Both the position numbers and the translations under genes were made by a program. From contig JAHDWA010000074.1 of the NCBI GenBank assembly GCA_023382535.1, forward strand, positions 1 through 42,604: a stretch of 42,604 nt of DNA. Direction: 5' to 3'. This DNA is from Anaerolineae bacterium. GTDB lineage: Bacteria; Chloroflexota; Anaerolineae; 4572-78; J111. This document shows, piece by piece, positions 17,397-26,640 of the stretch (the first letter of the stretch is position 1; each line of letters starts with the position of its first letter). The notes below the pieces were generated by a model, which did no database searches, was not told where the DNA came from, and saw only the letters and a program-made list of their open reading frames with translations.

Positions 17397-18209
17397 ATGA
17401 CTGCTCTTGGCAAGGCGATTCGCCTGAAGAGACTGCAAAATCCCGTCTCTGGACGGATTCTCACCGTGGCCATAGACCACGCGCCGAGCTACGGTGTTCT
17501 GGCTGGGTTAGAAAATATAACGCGCGTCGTTGAGCGGGTTGCCAGTGGCGGCCCTGAGGCAATTATGTTGATGAAGGGTCCGGCTGAACGATGTTTTCAG
17601 CCGTATGTGGGGCGCATTGCTCTCATCTTGAAATCCTCAACCCTATCCCCGTTCCATCCTGAGCAAGATGTCTGGGTAACTCATGTCGAAGATGCGCTCC
17701 GGCTGGGGGCTGATGCCATCGCGATGGCCCTGACGGTTGGCAGCGCCGAGCAGCCGCAACTCCTTTCTAACCTGGCTGCGCTTGTCCGCGAAGCCGAGCG
17801 GGTGGGACTGCCGGTTATTGTGCATGCTTACCCTAACGGTGAACTCGTGCCACCGGACGAACGATACTCGCCCAAGCAGGTAGGTTATGCCGCCCGGTTG
17901 GGTATGGAGCTGGGCGTTGACATCGTCAAAACTTTTTATACCGGCTCCGCCGAAACCTTTGCCCGGGTGGTTGAGCTGGCCGCGCCGGCCCTGGTGGTGG
18001 CCGCCGGCGGTCCCAAGCTGGAAACAGACGCCGATGTTTTGCGCATGGCCCAGGCGGTGCGACAGGCCGGCGCGGCGGGCCTTACCTTTGGCCGCAATAT
18101 CTGGCAGAGTGAAAATGCGACTCGGGTCATCCAGGCGCTGGCGCACATTCTCCATCGCAATGGCTCGGTTGATGAGGCCCTGGCCCAACTCAGAAATGAG
18201 GAGCCCTGA
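17397..18209 (+). CDS. Class I aldolase, DhnA/DeoC/LsrF-type
   Basis: 270 aa TIM-barrel aldolase of the COG1830 type. VAIDHAPSYG (D27) is the N-terminal catalytic/phosphate region, GVDIVKTFYTGS carries the predicted Schiff-base lysine K178, and AAGGPKLETD and LTFGRNIWQ form the C-terminal phosphate-binding loops. Relatives include archaeal-type fructose-bisphosphate aldolase and LsrF. The stop codon shares one base with the start of the following class II aldolase (TGATG), indicating translational coupling. Substrate probably a ketose phosphate produced by the adjacent kinase. Confidence 0.82.
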   Translation: MTALGKAIRLKRLQNPVSGRILTVAIDHAPSYGVLAGLENITRVVERVASGGPEAIMLMKGPAERCFQPYVGRIALILKSSTLSPFHPEQDVWVTHVEDALRLGADAIAMALTVGSAEQPQLLSNLAALVREAERVGLPVIVHAYPNGELVPPDERYSPKQVGYAARLGMELGVDIVKTFYTGSAETFARVVELAAPALVVAAGGPKLETDADVLRMAQAVRQAGAAGLTFGRNIWQSENATRVIQALAHILHRNGSVDEALAQLRNEEP

Positions 18210-19102
18210 TGCCCTTGGTTGACGCCAAAGTTATCCTGGCTGAAGCCCGGCATAAAAAGTATGGTATTCCCAGCTTGCTGGCCGGCAACGTCGAAATGAT
18301 CCTGGGGCAAGTACGCGCCGCCGAAGCCGAAAATGCGCCCCTGATACTGGCCTTTAATCAGGGCGTTACCCCGCAGATTCCCCTGGAAATCGGAGTACCG
18401 CTTATGGTTACGGCCGCCAGGCAGGCTACCGTGCCGGTGGCTACCATCCTGGACCACGGCCATACCCTCGAAGACATTGTTAAAACCATCCAACTGGGTT
18501 CATCCTCGGTCATGTTCGATGGCTCCGATCTGCCCTACGAAGAAAACGTGCGCCAGACCCGTGAGATCGTTCGGGTGGCCCATGCAGTGGGTGTTTCGGT
18601 TGAAGCGGAATTGGGCAGCATCGGCGGTTCATCCATCGAACTAGGTTACAGCGCCCCTGTCTCCACCGGCGAAGACCCCGCTCAGTACTTTACCGACCCT
18701 GATCTGGCGGTTGATTTTGTGCAGCGGACCGGCGTAGACACCTTGGCCATCTCTTTCGGCAACACCCACGGCCCCTATCGCGGCGAGCCGCACCTGGATT
18801 TGGACCGGGTTCGCCAGATTTTTGCCCGTGTGGAAATTCCCCTGGTAATGCACGGCGCGTCCGGTCTGGCCGACAGCGATTATGGCCGCCTGATTGACAA
18901 CGGCATCAGCAAAATCAACTACTACACGGCTATGGCCCGAAGCGCCAGCCATGACCTCAAACACGTTTTGAACCAAGCCGATGACGAGACCATGATCTAT
19001 CACCAAACCATTGCCTGGGGTATCAATTACTTTTACCAGGAAACCCGCAAGTTGCTGTCCCTGTTAAGGGGGACAGGCAAAGCGAAGGTTTTTGAACGAT
19101 GA
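18209..19102 (+). CDS. Class II ketose-bisphosphate aldolase (GatY/KbaY/FbaA family)
   Basis: 297 aa, zinc-dependent. The catalytic Asp and zinc His are in ILDHGH (D82, H83), further metal residues are E134 (VEAELG), H187 (GNTHG) and H215 (MHGASG), and the end NYYTAMARS matches the family. It cleaves a ketose (bis)phosphate to DHAP plus an aldehyde. Translationally coupled to the upstream class I aldolase. Two mechanistically unrelated aldolases encoded back to back suggests successive or stereochemically different cleavages, or that one has another activity. The family is certain, the stereochemistry unknown. Confidence 0.87.
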   Translation: MPLVDAKVILAEARHKKYGIPSLLAGNVEMILGQVRAAEAENAPLILAFNQGVTPQIPLEIGVPLMVTAARQATVPVATILDHGHTLEDIVKTIQLGSSSVMFDGSDLPYEENVRQTREIVRVAHAVGVSVEAELGSIGGSSIELGYSAPVSTGEDPAQYFTDPDLAVDFVQRTGVDTLAISFGNTHGPYRGEPHLDLDRVRQIFARVEIPLVMHGASGLADSDYGRLIDNGISKINYYTAMARSASHDLKHVLNQADDETMIYHQTIAWGINYFYQETRKLLSLLRGTGKAKVFER

Positions 19103-19168
19103 GGAGGCGAAAGACCCTTCGCGTCCTCGCCTCACGTTTCATTGCATCTTTATCTACGAGGAGTCCGA

Positions 19169-20209
19169 ATGAAAGCTGCATTTTTAGTTGGTTCACAAAA
19201 ATTTGAAGTAAGAGAGCTTCCCGACCCGGCAGCGCCCGCCGATGGGCTGATCCTCAAGACCGAAGCCTGCGGTGTCTGCGGCTCCGATTTGCGGCGCTGG
19301 CGGGAAGGCCCCCCGGCTGGGGTAGAGGGCCTGGTTCAGGGTCATGAATTGGCCGGCACAGTGCTAGAAGTGGGCCAAAATGTTAAACATTATGCGGTAG
19401 GCGACCGGCTGGCAATTGCCACCGACATTCACTGCGGACGCTGTTATTACTGCCGGCGGGGCATGTTCAACCTGTGTACCGATTTGCACCTGCTGGGCAT
19501 TACCCCTGGCTATCCCGGCGGCTTTGCCGAAAAAGTAGTTCTCCCCGGCGAACTGTTGGAAAACGGCATTGTCCACCCCATGCCCGCCGGCTTATCCTTT
19601 ACCGAAGGCGCGCTGGCCGAAACGCTCGCTTCCGTCCTCGCCGCTCACGGCAAAGCCGGAACGAGTCCGGAGGATACGGTCGTGGTTATGGGTGGTGGGC
19701 CGATTGGCTGTCTGCATATTTCACTGGCCAAAGCGCGGGGAGCCAGGGTGATCGTGTCGGAACCCAGTGGGCCGCGCCGTGAAATCGCCCAAAGATTTGG
19801 ACCCGACTCGATCATTGACCCCTTCAACCAGGACCTGGCCGCTCATGTCCGCGAAATGACCGGCGGCGTTGGGGCCGACATTGTCATCTGCGCCAACCCC
19901 GTCGCTGCCACGCAAACGCAGGCGGTGGAAATCGTGCGCAAGGCCGGGCGGGTCATCCTGTTTGGTGGCCTGCCCAAGTCAAATCCGATGACTACCCTGG
20001 ACGCCAACCGCATCCATTACGGTGAAATCGAAGTTGTCGGCGCCTTTTCCTATCACCCCACCCACCACGAACTGGCCCTGAAACTGCTGAACCGCAAACT
20101 CATTCCCGCCGAGCGCCTGATTACTCACACCTTACCCCTGGAAAAGATCGGCGAGGCTTTTGAACTTGCCGCCAGCGGTGAGGCCCTAAAGGTGATTGTT
20201 ACACCCTAG
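19169..20209 (+). CDS. Zinc-dependent MDR alcohol/polyol dehydrogenase
   Basis: 346 aa. Catalytic zinc residues C37 (GVCGSD) and H59/E60 (GHE); structural zinc C89, C92, C95, C103; NAD-binding [12 protein letters not shown]. The ATG at 19169 is preceded by GAGGAG (19158-19163); an upstream TTG has no SD. Paralogous to the MDR gene at 2132 (shared [18 protein letters not shown], similar C-terminus). It lies 66 nt after the class II aldolase and probably belongs to the same operon, which appears to end here with a row of hairpins. Confidence 0.85.
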   Translation: MKAAFLVGSQKFEVRELPDPAAPADGLILKTEACGVCGSDLRRWREGPPAGVEGLVQGHELAGTVLEVGQNVKHYAVGDRLAIATDIHCGRCYYCRRGMFNLCTDLHLLGITPGYPGGFAEKVVLPGELLENGIVHPMPAGLSFTEGALAETLASVLAAHGKAGTSPEDTVVVMGGGPIGCLHISLAKARGARVIVSEPSGPRREIAQRFGPDSIIDPFNQDLAAHVREMTGGVGADIVICANPVAATQTQAVEIVRKAGRVILFGGLPKSNPMTTLDANRIHYGEIEVVGAFSYHPTHHELALKLLNRKLIPAERLITHTLPLEKIGEAFELAASGEALKVIVTP

Positions 20210-20217
20210 CAAAGTCC

Positions 20218-20337
20218 GCCGAGCGTTGAAACGCCCGGCTACACCAAATGAAAGCCTGATAAATCAGGCTGGCCGTCCGCTTGAGTCGGTTTTTAACCGA
20301 CTTTCACTTATCTCAGCCGGTGGCTTCTAGCCATTGG
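20218..20337. repeat. Cluster of four successive hairpins
   Basis: Four separate stem-loops follow in 120 bp: GCCGAGCGTT/AACGCCCGGC (20218-20239, one A-C mismatch), AGCCTGAT/ATCAGGCT (20253-20270), AGTCGGTT/AACCGACT (20284-20302) and CCGGTGGCT/AGCCATTGG (20317-20337, two G-U pairs). The stems differ in sequence, so it is not a direct repeat array. It occupies most of the gap between the MDR and kinase genes and may act as a terminator block or be a compound repetitive element. Confidence 0.7.
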
Positions 20338-20373
20338 TGAATTATCACATCTCACATTTTGGAGCGTTATCCT

Positions 20374-21882
20374 ATGTCTACTGTTGGTCTGGATATAGGC
20401 ACGACCGGCTGTAAAGCCATCGTCTTTGACAGCGAGGGACAGATACGCGGCCGGAGTGTGCGGGAGTACTCGATTCTTACCCCTCACCCCCAGTGGGCCG
20501 AGCAGGACGCGGAACAGGTTTGGCAACTGGCCTGGTCGGCATTGCGGGAAGCCGTCGCTCAGGCGAAAGATGACCCGCCAGTAGCCCTGGCTCTCTCCTG
20601 CCAGGGAGAGGCTGTCATCCCGGTTGACCACGAGGGGCGGCCGCTGCGCCCGGCCATCCTCGGCATGGACACCCGCACCGGCGCGGAAAACGACTGGCTG
20701 ATAGAGCAGTTCGGCGTAGAAACCCTTTTTACCCGTACCGGGATGCCGGCTAATACGGTCAACTCGCTGCCAAAATTGCTCTGGCTCCAGCGCCATGAAC
20801 CGGAACTGTGGCGAAGCGCCCACCAATTCCTGCTTTATGAAGATTTCTTTCTGCGGCGTTTGAGCGGGCAGGCAGTCATCAGCCACTGCCTGGCCTCACG
20901 CACTCAAATGTACGATCTGGCAGCGGGCGATTGGGCCGATGATATCTTGGCCCGGTGTGGCATCGAGCGAGAACCCCTGGCTGTGCTGGCCCCGGTCAAC
21001 GGGGGTGTTGTCGGCAGGCTGCGTCCAGAGCTGGCCGGTGAGTTGGGGTTGAGCCAGGATGTGCTCCTGGTTAGTGGGGGACACGACCAGGCCTGCGCCG
21101 CGCTGGGCAGCGGCATTACCCGGACGGGCCTGGCCATGGTTTCCACCGGCACCGCCGAGGTCGTCGAAGTGGCGATGGAGACCCCGGCCCTGGCGCCAGC
21201 CCTCCGCGAGGGCAACATCTCGGTCTATCGTCATGTGGTGCCGGGCCTGTTCCTGGCAATGACCCTCAATCACAGCGGCGGGCTGTCGCTGCGCTGGTAT
21301 CGCGATACGCTGGGCCGCTGGGAGCAGGAACAGGCCAAGGCCACCGGCCAGGATGCCTACGATTTACTTCTGGCCGAAGCTCCTCCCGGTCCAACCGACC
21401 TGTTATTTTTGCCCCACTTTTCCGGGAGCGGCACCCCCATCTGGGATAACTCATCGAAAGGGGCTGTTTTGGGGCTGACCTTTGCCACAACCCAGGCGAC
21501 CCTGGCCAAAGCCCTCTTAGAAGGCTTGACCTTTGAACTGCGGCATAATCTTGACCTGCTAAAAACGGCCGGTGTTCGCATCACCGAGCTGCATGCCGTC
21601 GGCGGCGGAGCGCGCAGCCCGCTCTGGCTGCAATTGAAAGCCGATATTTGCCAGGTGCCGCTGCGCCCCCCTGCAGTAACCGAGGCAGCCTGCTTGGGGG
21701 CCGCTTTACTGGCCAGTGTCGGGGCTGGCATCTACCCGGATGTAGCTGCGGCAGTAGCGCAAACGGTCCATCTGCAACAGCGAATTGAACCACAAGCGGC
21801 CAGTGCGGCTGCCTACAACGAGAAGTATCACCTCTACCGGCAGGTCTATCCAACTTTGATTCCGTTGCAACGCCAGCTTTAA
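20374..21882 (+). CDS. FGGY-family carbohydrate kinase (gluconate/xylulose kinase-like)
   Basis: 502 aa. The N-terminus [16 protein letters not shown], central [16 protein letters not shown] and STGTAEVVE, and C-terminal [25 protein letters not shown] and ACLGAALLA are standard FGGY kinase motifs. The ATG at 20374 has GGAG 9 nt upstream; a TTG 15 nt earlier is not supported. It stands between the hairpin cluster and the promoter of the aldo/keto reductase operon, so it may be the last gene of the upstream unit. It phosphorylates a sugar, keto-sugar or sugar acid; which one is unknown. Confidence 0.85.
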   Translation: MSTVGLDIGTTGCKAIVFDSEGQIRGRSVREYSILTPHPQWAEQDAEQVWQLAWSALREAVAQAKDDPPVALALSCQGEAVIPVDHEGRPLRPAILGMDTRTGAENDWLIEQFGVETLFTRTGMPANTVNSLPKLLWLQRHEPELWRSAHQFLLYEDFFLRRLSGQAVISHCLASRTQMYDLAAGDWADDILARCGIEREPLAVLAPVNGGVVGRLRPELAGELGLSQDVLLVSGGHDQACAALGSGITRTGLAMVSTGTAEVVEVAMETPALAPALREGNISVYRHVVPGLFLAMTLNHSGGLSLRWYRDTLGRWEQEQAKATGQDAYDLLLAEAPPGPTDLLFLPHFSGSGTPIWDNSSKGAVLGLTFATTQATLAKALLEGLTFELRHNLDLLKTAGVRITELHAVGGGARSPLWLQLKADICQVPLRPPAVTEAACLGAALLASVGAGIYPDVAAAVAQTVHLQQRIEPQAASAAAYNEKYHLYRQVYPTLIPLQRQL

Positions 21883-21917
21883 GAAAGAAGGTAAGGCTAA
21901 GTTCGAACTCTTTTTTC

Positions 21918-21946
21918 TTGACAAGGGGATCAGGCTGTAGTATGAT
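21918..21946 (+). promoter_or_regulatory. Sigma-70-type promoter of the aldo/keto reductase operon
   Basis: TTGACA (21918-21923) and TATGAT (21941-21946) with a 17-nt spacer that shares ATCAGG with the promoter at 3237. Predicted start near 21953, only about 5 nt before the first ATG and 20 nt before the second, with no SD between, so translation may be leaderless or near-leaderless. Confidence 0.7.
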
Positions 21947-21952
21947 TGGTAT

Positions 21953-21965
21953 GAGGTATGACCAC
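21953..21965 (+). promoter_or_regulatory. Putative GntR/FadR-type operator (copy 2)
   Basis: GAGGTATGACCAC, identical to the copy at 3276-3288, with GGT-N3-ACC at 21955-21963. It covers the expected transcription start and the first ATG of the aldo/keto reductase gene, a good repression position. Predicted to be bound by the GntR protein at 30180. Confidence 0.5.
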
Positions 21966-22809
21966 GGATCATATGGTTAGAATCACAAAGATAAGTGATG
22001 CCACGACGCTGCATAACGGCGTCAAAATGCCCTGGTTAGGGCTGGGTGTGCTGCGTACGCCTGAAGGCGAGGCGGTGGAGAATGCTGTCCAGTGGGCGCT
22101 GGAGGCCGGTTACCGCAGTATTGACACGGCCTCTGTTTACGAAAACGAAGCCGGTGTAGGTCAGGCAATCAAACAGAATGGCCTGCCGCGTGAGGATGTT
22201 TTTGTCACCGGCAAAATCTGGAATACCGATCAGGGTTATGACACCACCCTGCGGGCTTTCGAGGACAGTCTGAAGCGGCTGGATTTGGATTACCTGGACC
22301 TCTATCTGGTTCACTGGCCGGTTAAAGACAGGTTTAGAGAAACCTGGCGGGCATTGGAAACTCTTTATGATTCCGGCCAAGTCCGGGCGATTGGCGTAAG
22401 CAATTTCCTCATTCATCACCTGGAACATCTGCTGGAAACGGCCCGGATTGTGCCGATGGTCAACCAGGTTGAGTTTCATCCCTACTTGCAGCAGCCCGAT
22501 TTGCAGGCGTTTTGCCGGAACTACCGCATCCAGCTCGAAGCGTGGCGGCCCATTATGAAAGGTGAGGTCATGCAGATACCTGAGCTGGCTGCGCTAGCTA
22601 AGAAATATGGCAAAAATCCGGTTCAAATTACCTTGCGCTGGATTTTACAACGCGGGATCGTGGCTATTCCCAAGTCGGCGCAAAAACAACGCATCCGGGA
22701 GAACGCCGATATTTTTGATTTTGACCTTGAAGCCGATGACCTGGCCCTGATAGATCGCCTGGACCGGAACGAGCGCCGGGGAGCCGATCCCGACAATTTC
22801 CATTTTTAA
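21958..22809 (+). CDS. Aldo/keto reductase (2,5-diketo-D-gluconate reductase-like)
   Basis: 283 aa counted from the first ATG. The NADPH-dependent AKR barrel is complete: catalytic tetrad D56, Y61, K86 and H119 (IDTASVYENE, VTGKIWN, LYLVHWP), and the coenzyme-binding end IPKSAQKQRIRENADIFDFDL. It reduces a carbonyl on a sugar or keto acid. The first ATG lies inside the operator; an in-frame ATG at 21973 gives MVRITKIS and is an equally good start. Neither has an SD. First gene of a long same-strand run ending at 29932, so probably the lead gene of the operon. Confidence 0.85.
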   Translation: MTTDHMVRITKISDATTLHNGVKMPWLGLGVLRTPEGEAVENAVQWALEAGYRSIDTASVYENEAGVGQAIKQNGLPREDVFVTGKIWNTDQGYDTTLRAFEDSLKRLDLDYLDLYLVHWPVKDRFRETWRALETLYDSGQVRAIGVSNFLIHHLEHLLETARIVPMVNQVEFHPYLQQPDLQAFCRNYRIQLEAWRPIMKGEVMQIPELAALAKKYGKNPVQITLRWILQRGIVAIPKSAQKQRIRENADIFDFDLEADDLALIDRLDRNERRGADPDNFHF

Positions 22810-22836
22810 GATCGAATAAACACAGAGGATAAAGCA

Positions 22837-24801
22837 ATGAAGCTTTCCAAACAGGTGTTGTATTACGGGAAAAACGAGCCGCTGCCGGAACAGACCGAAC
22901 TCCGGGCCGGCCCGTTGTCGTTGGTTTATGAGGCCGGCGATCTGCGCTATATTCGCTTAGGCGACCACGAAATTTTGCGCCGGGTTTACGTGGCGATTAG
23001 AGATCAAAACTGGGGTACAATCCTGCCTGTACTTTCCAATATCCAGATGGATATCAAGAGCGACTCGTTTCGCATCAGCTATGACGTGGAAAATAAGCAG
23101 GGCGATATTGATTTCGTCTGGCGGGGTACAATTACCGGCGATACTCAAGGCACGATCTCTTTCAGTATGGAGGGAGAGGCTCGCTCAACCTTCCGGCGCA
23201 ATCGTATTGGCTTCTGTGTCCTTCACCCAATGGAATGTGCCGGCGCTCCTGCCCGGATTGAGCACGTGGATGGTACGGTTGAAGACAATGCCTTTCCCCG
23301 GTATATCGGGCAGCAGCTTGTCGTGGATGGTACGATCAAGCCGGTCCATCCCTTTGAAGAGATGCGCGTCCTGGCCCATCAAGTTGTGCCCGGCCTCTGG
23401 ACCGAAGTCCACTTCGGCGGCGACATCTTCGAGCTGGAAGACCAGCGTAACTGGACCGACGCCTCGTACAAAACTTATGGCACGCCCCTGCGCCTCCCTT
23501 TCCCGGTCGAAATTAATGCCGGGACCAAAATCTCCCAATCGGTCACCCTGACCCTCCGGGGCGAACTTCCTGCTGCAACCTCTGAAGCCGCCGAAACCGG
23601 CTTGACCTTCTCCGTTGGCTCTTCGTCGCTGCGGCCTTTCCCTCGTCTCGGTTTAGGTGTGGCCAGCCACAACCAGCCGCTTAGCCAAAAGGAATTGGCC
23701 CGGCTGAAGGCGCTCAACCTGTCGCATCTACGGATTGGGCTGCGGTTGTCGGAGCCGGACAATGAAGCCCAACTGCGGCAAGCTGCCCGCGAGGCCGCTG
23801 CTCTGGGTGCAGCCCTTGAAGTAGCCCTCTTCCTTTCGGATGCCGCCGAGGATGAACTCAAGGATCTATTGGAGATACTGGCAAAAATAAAGCCGCCAGT
23901 CTGGGCCTGGCTTATTTTCCATGACAGGGAAAAGTCAACATCTGAAAAGTGGATCATCCTGGCCCGCGAGTATCTGAGCCGTTACGACCCGGCGGCCAAA
24001 ATAGGGGCCGGCACCAATGCCTTCTTTGCCGAGTTAAATCGAGCCCGCCCGCCGGTACATACGCTTGATCTGGTTTGCTACTCGATCAACCCGCAAGTTC
24101 ACGCCTTCGATAACCTCTCATTGGTGGAAACGCTGGCAGCTCAGGCGTCAACGACGGAGTCGGCCCGCCAGTTTATCGCTGACCGGATGCTGGCAGTCAC
24201 ACCGGTAACTCTGAAAATGCGCTTTAACCCCAACGCCACCGGGCCGGAACCTGAACCGGAACCGGGTGAATTACCCGCGCCAGTGGACGAGAGGCAGATG
24301 TCCCTGTTTGGAGCAGGCTGGACAGCCGGGAGCCTCAAGTACCTGGCTGAAAGCGAGGCCCAAAGCCTGACCTACTACGAAACCACCGGCTGGCGCGGGG
24401 TGATGGAAACCGAGGCCGGTTCGCCGGTACCCGGTAAATTCCAATCGTTACCGGGTGCGGTCTTTCCGCTCTACCACGTCCTGGCCGATGTGGGGGAATT
24501 TGCCGGGGGTGAGGTAGTACCAACCCGGTCAAGCCAGCCATTGCGCGTTGACGGCCTGGCGCTTCGCCAAGAGGGCCGGCTGCGGGTATTAATCGCCAAT
24601 CTAAGCGCCGAACCCCAACAGGTGACAGTGCAAAACCTGGGTCAACAGGTCCGCCTGCGCACCCTGGACGAGACCAATGCCCAAGCAGCCATGCAAAACC
24701 CGGAAGAGTTTCGGGCACAGGCCGGCGAATGGGTGCAAACCTCGGCGGGCAGCCTGCTGCTGAGGCTGCGGCCTTATGCTGTTGCCCGGCTTGAGGCTTA
24801 A
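22837..24801 (+). CDS. D-apionate lactonase-like protein (ApnL family)
   Basis: 654 aa, no signal peptide. The N-terminal half (AGPLSLVYEAGDLRYIRLGDHEILRRVYVAIRDQNWGTI, FRRNRIGFCVLHP, WTDASYKTYGTPL; cited as separate segments) is, from memory, the conserved signature of the large proteins assigned as D-apionate lactonase in oxidative D-apiose catabolism. The C-terminal part (about residues 275-654) resembles a glycosidase-like barrel plus beta-domain. An acidic Pro/Glu linker occurs near residue 470. It would open a sugar lactone to the acid in the cytosol. A Gfo/Idh/MocA enzyme at 32110 could supply the lactone. Not checked by search; another aldonolactone is possible. Confidence 0.55.
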   Translation: MKLSKQVLYYGKNEPLPEQTELRAGPLSLVYEAGDLRYIRLGDHEILRRVYVAIRDQNWGTILPVLSNIQMDIKSDSFRISYDVENKQGDIDFVWRGTITGDTQGTISFSMEGEARSTFRRNRIGFCVLHPMECAGAPARIEHVDGTVEDNAFPRYIGQQLVVDGTIKPVHPFEEMRVLAHQVVPGLWTEVHFGGDIFELEDQRNWTDASYKTYGTPLRLPFPVEINAGTKISQSVTLTLRGELPAATSEAAETGLTFSVGSSSLRPFPRLGLGVASHNQPLSQKELARLKALNLSHLRIGLRLSEPDNEAQLRQAAREAAALGAALEVALFLSDAAEDELKDLLEILAKIKPPVWAWLIFHDREKSTSEKWIILAREYLSRYDPAAKIGAGTNAFFAELNRARPPVHTLDLVCYSINPQVHAFDNLSLVETLAAQASTTESARQFIADRMLAVTPVTLKMRFNPNATGPEPEPEPGELPAPVDERQMSLFGAGWTAGSLKYLAESEAQSLTYYETTGWRGVMETEAGSPVPGKFQSLPGAVFPLYHVLADVGEFAGGEVVPTRSSQPLRVDGLALRQEGRLRVLIANLSAEPQQVTVQNLGQQVRLRTLDETNAQAAMQNPEEFRAQAGEWVQTSAGSLLLRLRPYAVARLEA

Positions 24802-24810
24802 GGAGGCCAA

Positions 24811-25854
24811 ATGACAACCATTGTAACCTCCTCACCCGCTAAGATCATTCTCTGCGGCGATCACGGCGTGAATCGCCAGCAGCCGGCCCTGGCTACAGCC
24901 GTTGACCTGCGCACCTTTTGCTGCGTCAGTGCACGTTCTGATCAGGACTATCATTTTCGTTCCGGCCAGCGTTACGAGGCATGTTCTCGTGAGCAATTGT
25001 CCGCATTTAAGCAGGAAATTGACACCCTGCGCCAGGCGCAGGCGCTGGACGAGATTCGCGAACAGGCCAGGGATTTCTTTGCTCCCACCCGCTATGTCCT
25101 GGCGCATGTGGTCGAACGGGTTGGCGGGCCGGGGCTGAACATCGAATGGCGCTCCTCGGTGCCGGTCAGCTCTGGCCTTGGTTCGGGAGCAGCCGCCTCA
25201 ACCTCGATGGCGCTGGCCGCTTTTCAAATGGCTGGGCGCCAACCGGTCACCGACGAGATCATTTTTGTAGCCTGGCAGGGTGACACGATTGCGCACGGCG
25301 GGGTGGCCTCCAGCCTGGACAGCAGCGCCATCGTCCTGGGTGGATTGATTCGCTTCACCGTCAAGGAAGGCGCTGAACTTCTGCCCATCACTACCTCGCT
25401 GCCGCTGGTGATTGGCAATACCTTTGTACGGGACCGCAGCACCGCGGCCCTGAACACGCGGGTGCGCAAATGGCTGGAAGCTCACCCGGCTAAAATGCAT
25501 CTCTTTAAAGATATGGGCTACCTGGTCCGGCAAATCGTTGTCGCCCTGGAAAACAATGACCTGCCAACCCTGGGCCACTTGTTTAATCTACACCAGCTCA
25601 TCCAGGAAAAGATTGGCACTGCCGCCCCTGAAAACGAGCAGCTTATCGAAGCGGCTATGGGGGCAGGGGCGTTGGGTGCGAAAATCTCTGGGGCAGGTGG
25701 TGGCGGGATTATCATCGCTCTAGTTGAGCCGGACAAGCAGGCGGCGGTCGCTGCGGCGATGGACACTGCCGGGGGGCGCAGTTTGATCACCACGACCGGC
25801 ACCCAGGGTGTACGTGTCGAGCCGGTTGAAAAGTGGGAAACCGAATTTTCTTAA
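24811..25854 (+). CDS. GHMP-family kinase (mevalonate-kinase-like)
   Basis: 347 aa. The three GHMP motifs are present: SSPAKIILCGDHGVN (residues 7-21), the ATP loop VPVSSGLGSGAAAS, and GAKISGAGGGGIII near the C-terminus. Overall it looks closest to archaeal-type mevalonate kinases, which have GEH in motif 1 where this protein has GDH. AAGGAGG gives a strong start 9 nt after the lactonase-like gene. The position inside a sugar-acid operon suggests the substrate is a sugar or sugar acid rather than mevalonate, but isoprenoid function cannot be excluded because some Chloroflexota have mevalonate-type routes. Confidence 0.7.
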   Translation: MTTIVTSSPAKIILCGDHGVNRQQPALATAVDLRTFCCVSARSDQDYHFRSGQRYEACSREQLSAFKQEIDTLRQAQALDEIREQARDFFAPTRYVLAHVVERVGGPGLNIEWRSSVPVSSGLGSGAAASTSMALAAFQMAGRQPVTDEIIFVAWQGDTIAHGGVASSLDSSAIVLGGLIRFTVKEGAELLPITTSLPLVIGNTFVRDRSTAALNTRVRKWLEAHPAKMHLFKDMGYLVRQIVVALENNDLPTLGHLFNLHQLIQEKIGTAAPENEQLIEAAMGAGALGAKISGAGGGGIIIALVEPDKQAAVAAAMDTAGGRSLITTTGTQGVRVEPVEKWETEFS

Positions 25855-25865
25855 TCATTAAGGTT

Positions 25866-25918
25866 GTAGGACAAGCTGTTAGCTTGTTTCAACCGGACAA
25901 ACTGTCAGTTTGTCCTAC
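25866..25918. repeat. Double-hairpin palindromic repeat, copy 2
   Basis: Second copy of the element at 11734. The left half is identical; the right half reads ACAAACT-GTC-AGTTTGT, the stem conserved and only the loop changed (AAC in copy 1). The outer arms extend to TGTAGG/CCTACA. It fills most of the 122-nt gap between the GHMP kinase and the cyclase gene. Confidence 0.8.
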
Positions 25919-25976
25919 ATGTTTAACCCAAATTGACCAGATCCTCATCATTAGTTATTGAACCGGGAGCATTTAA

Positions 25977-26639
25977 ATGGAAAACACAATCAGCATTCCT
26001 AAGGGACGAATAGTGGATTTAACCCACGTTCTACAGCCCTTCAAAGAGCAGTACACCCTTGAAGTGGCCCAGCGTGGCAAGCGCCAGGGGCCGGAGGGTG
26101 ACATCATGAGCGTCGTCTACATGTGGTCTCATGTCGGCACTCACGTGGAAGCCCCGCTGCACTTCCTGACCGACGGCGGCGACGCGGCCAGCCTGCCGGT
26201 TGATAAATTAATGGGCCCGGCCATCGTGCTCGATTTTCGCAATAAGGGCGTCAACGAAGCGATTACGCTGGAAGAAATAAAAGCCGCCGGAGACATCCAG
26301 GTGGGTGACCGGATTTTGATCTTGACGGGACGGCATACCCAATACCGCACCCCTCAATCCCACGACCGGCCCTACATCACCGAAGAGGCGGTCCGCTGGC
26401 TGGTCGAGGATCGGAAGATCAACTGCCTGGGGACCGACAGCTCCGGCTTCGAGGTGCGCGGGGTCAGCCACCATCCCAACCATCGCCTACTGAATCATGC
26501 CGGCGTCCCGGTCCTCGAGTGTCTCAACAACCTGGTCGAACTGCGGCAGCAGCGCATCTTCTTGATTGCTCTCCCCTGGCCGGTGGTTGGCCTCGACGCC
26601 TGTCCGGTGCGGGCCATCGCCATTGAACCGGAGGCATAA
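25977..26639 (+). CDS. Cyclase-family metal hydrolase (KynB/isatin-hydrolase-like)
   Basis: 220 aa. RIVDLTHVL opens the fold and the metal-binding motif is HVGTHVEAPLH (H52, H56, E58, H62), close to the family consensus HxGTHxDxPxH with Glu for Asp. GVPVLECLNNLVEL and the C-terminal ALPWPVVGLDACPVRAIAI also fit. Members hydrolyse formamides or cyclic amides and esters. Within a lactone/sugar-acid operon it may hydrolyse a lactone or another cyclic ester; this is inference. The next gene begins one base after its stop codon. Confidence 0.75.
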   Translation: MENTISIPKGRIVDLTHVLQPFKEQYTLEVAQRGKRQGPEGDIMSVVYMWSHVGTHVEAPLHFLTDGGDAASLPVDKLMGPAIVLDFRNKGVNEAITLEEIKAAGDIQVGDRILILTGRHTQYRTPQSHDRPYITEEAVRWLVEDRKINCLGTDSSGFEVRGVSHHPNHRLLNHAGVPVLECLNNLVELRQQRIFLIALPWPVVGLDACPVRAIAIEPEA

Positions 26640-26640
26640 G

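Noticed and set aside
20218..20337. CRISPR-like array
   Set aside because: The hairpins have different sequences and no regular direct repeat or spacer.
21899..21917. AGTTCGAACT followed by a T-run as a terminator of the FGGY kinase
   Set aside because: The palindrome has no room for a loop and the T-run overlaps the next promoter.
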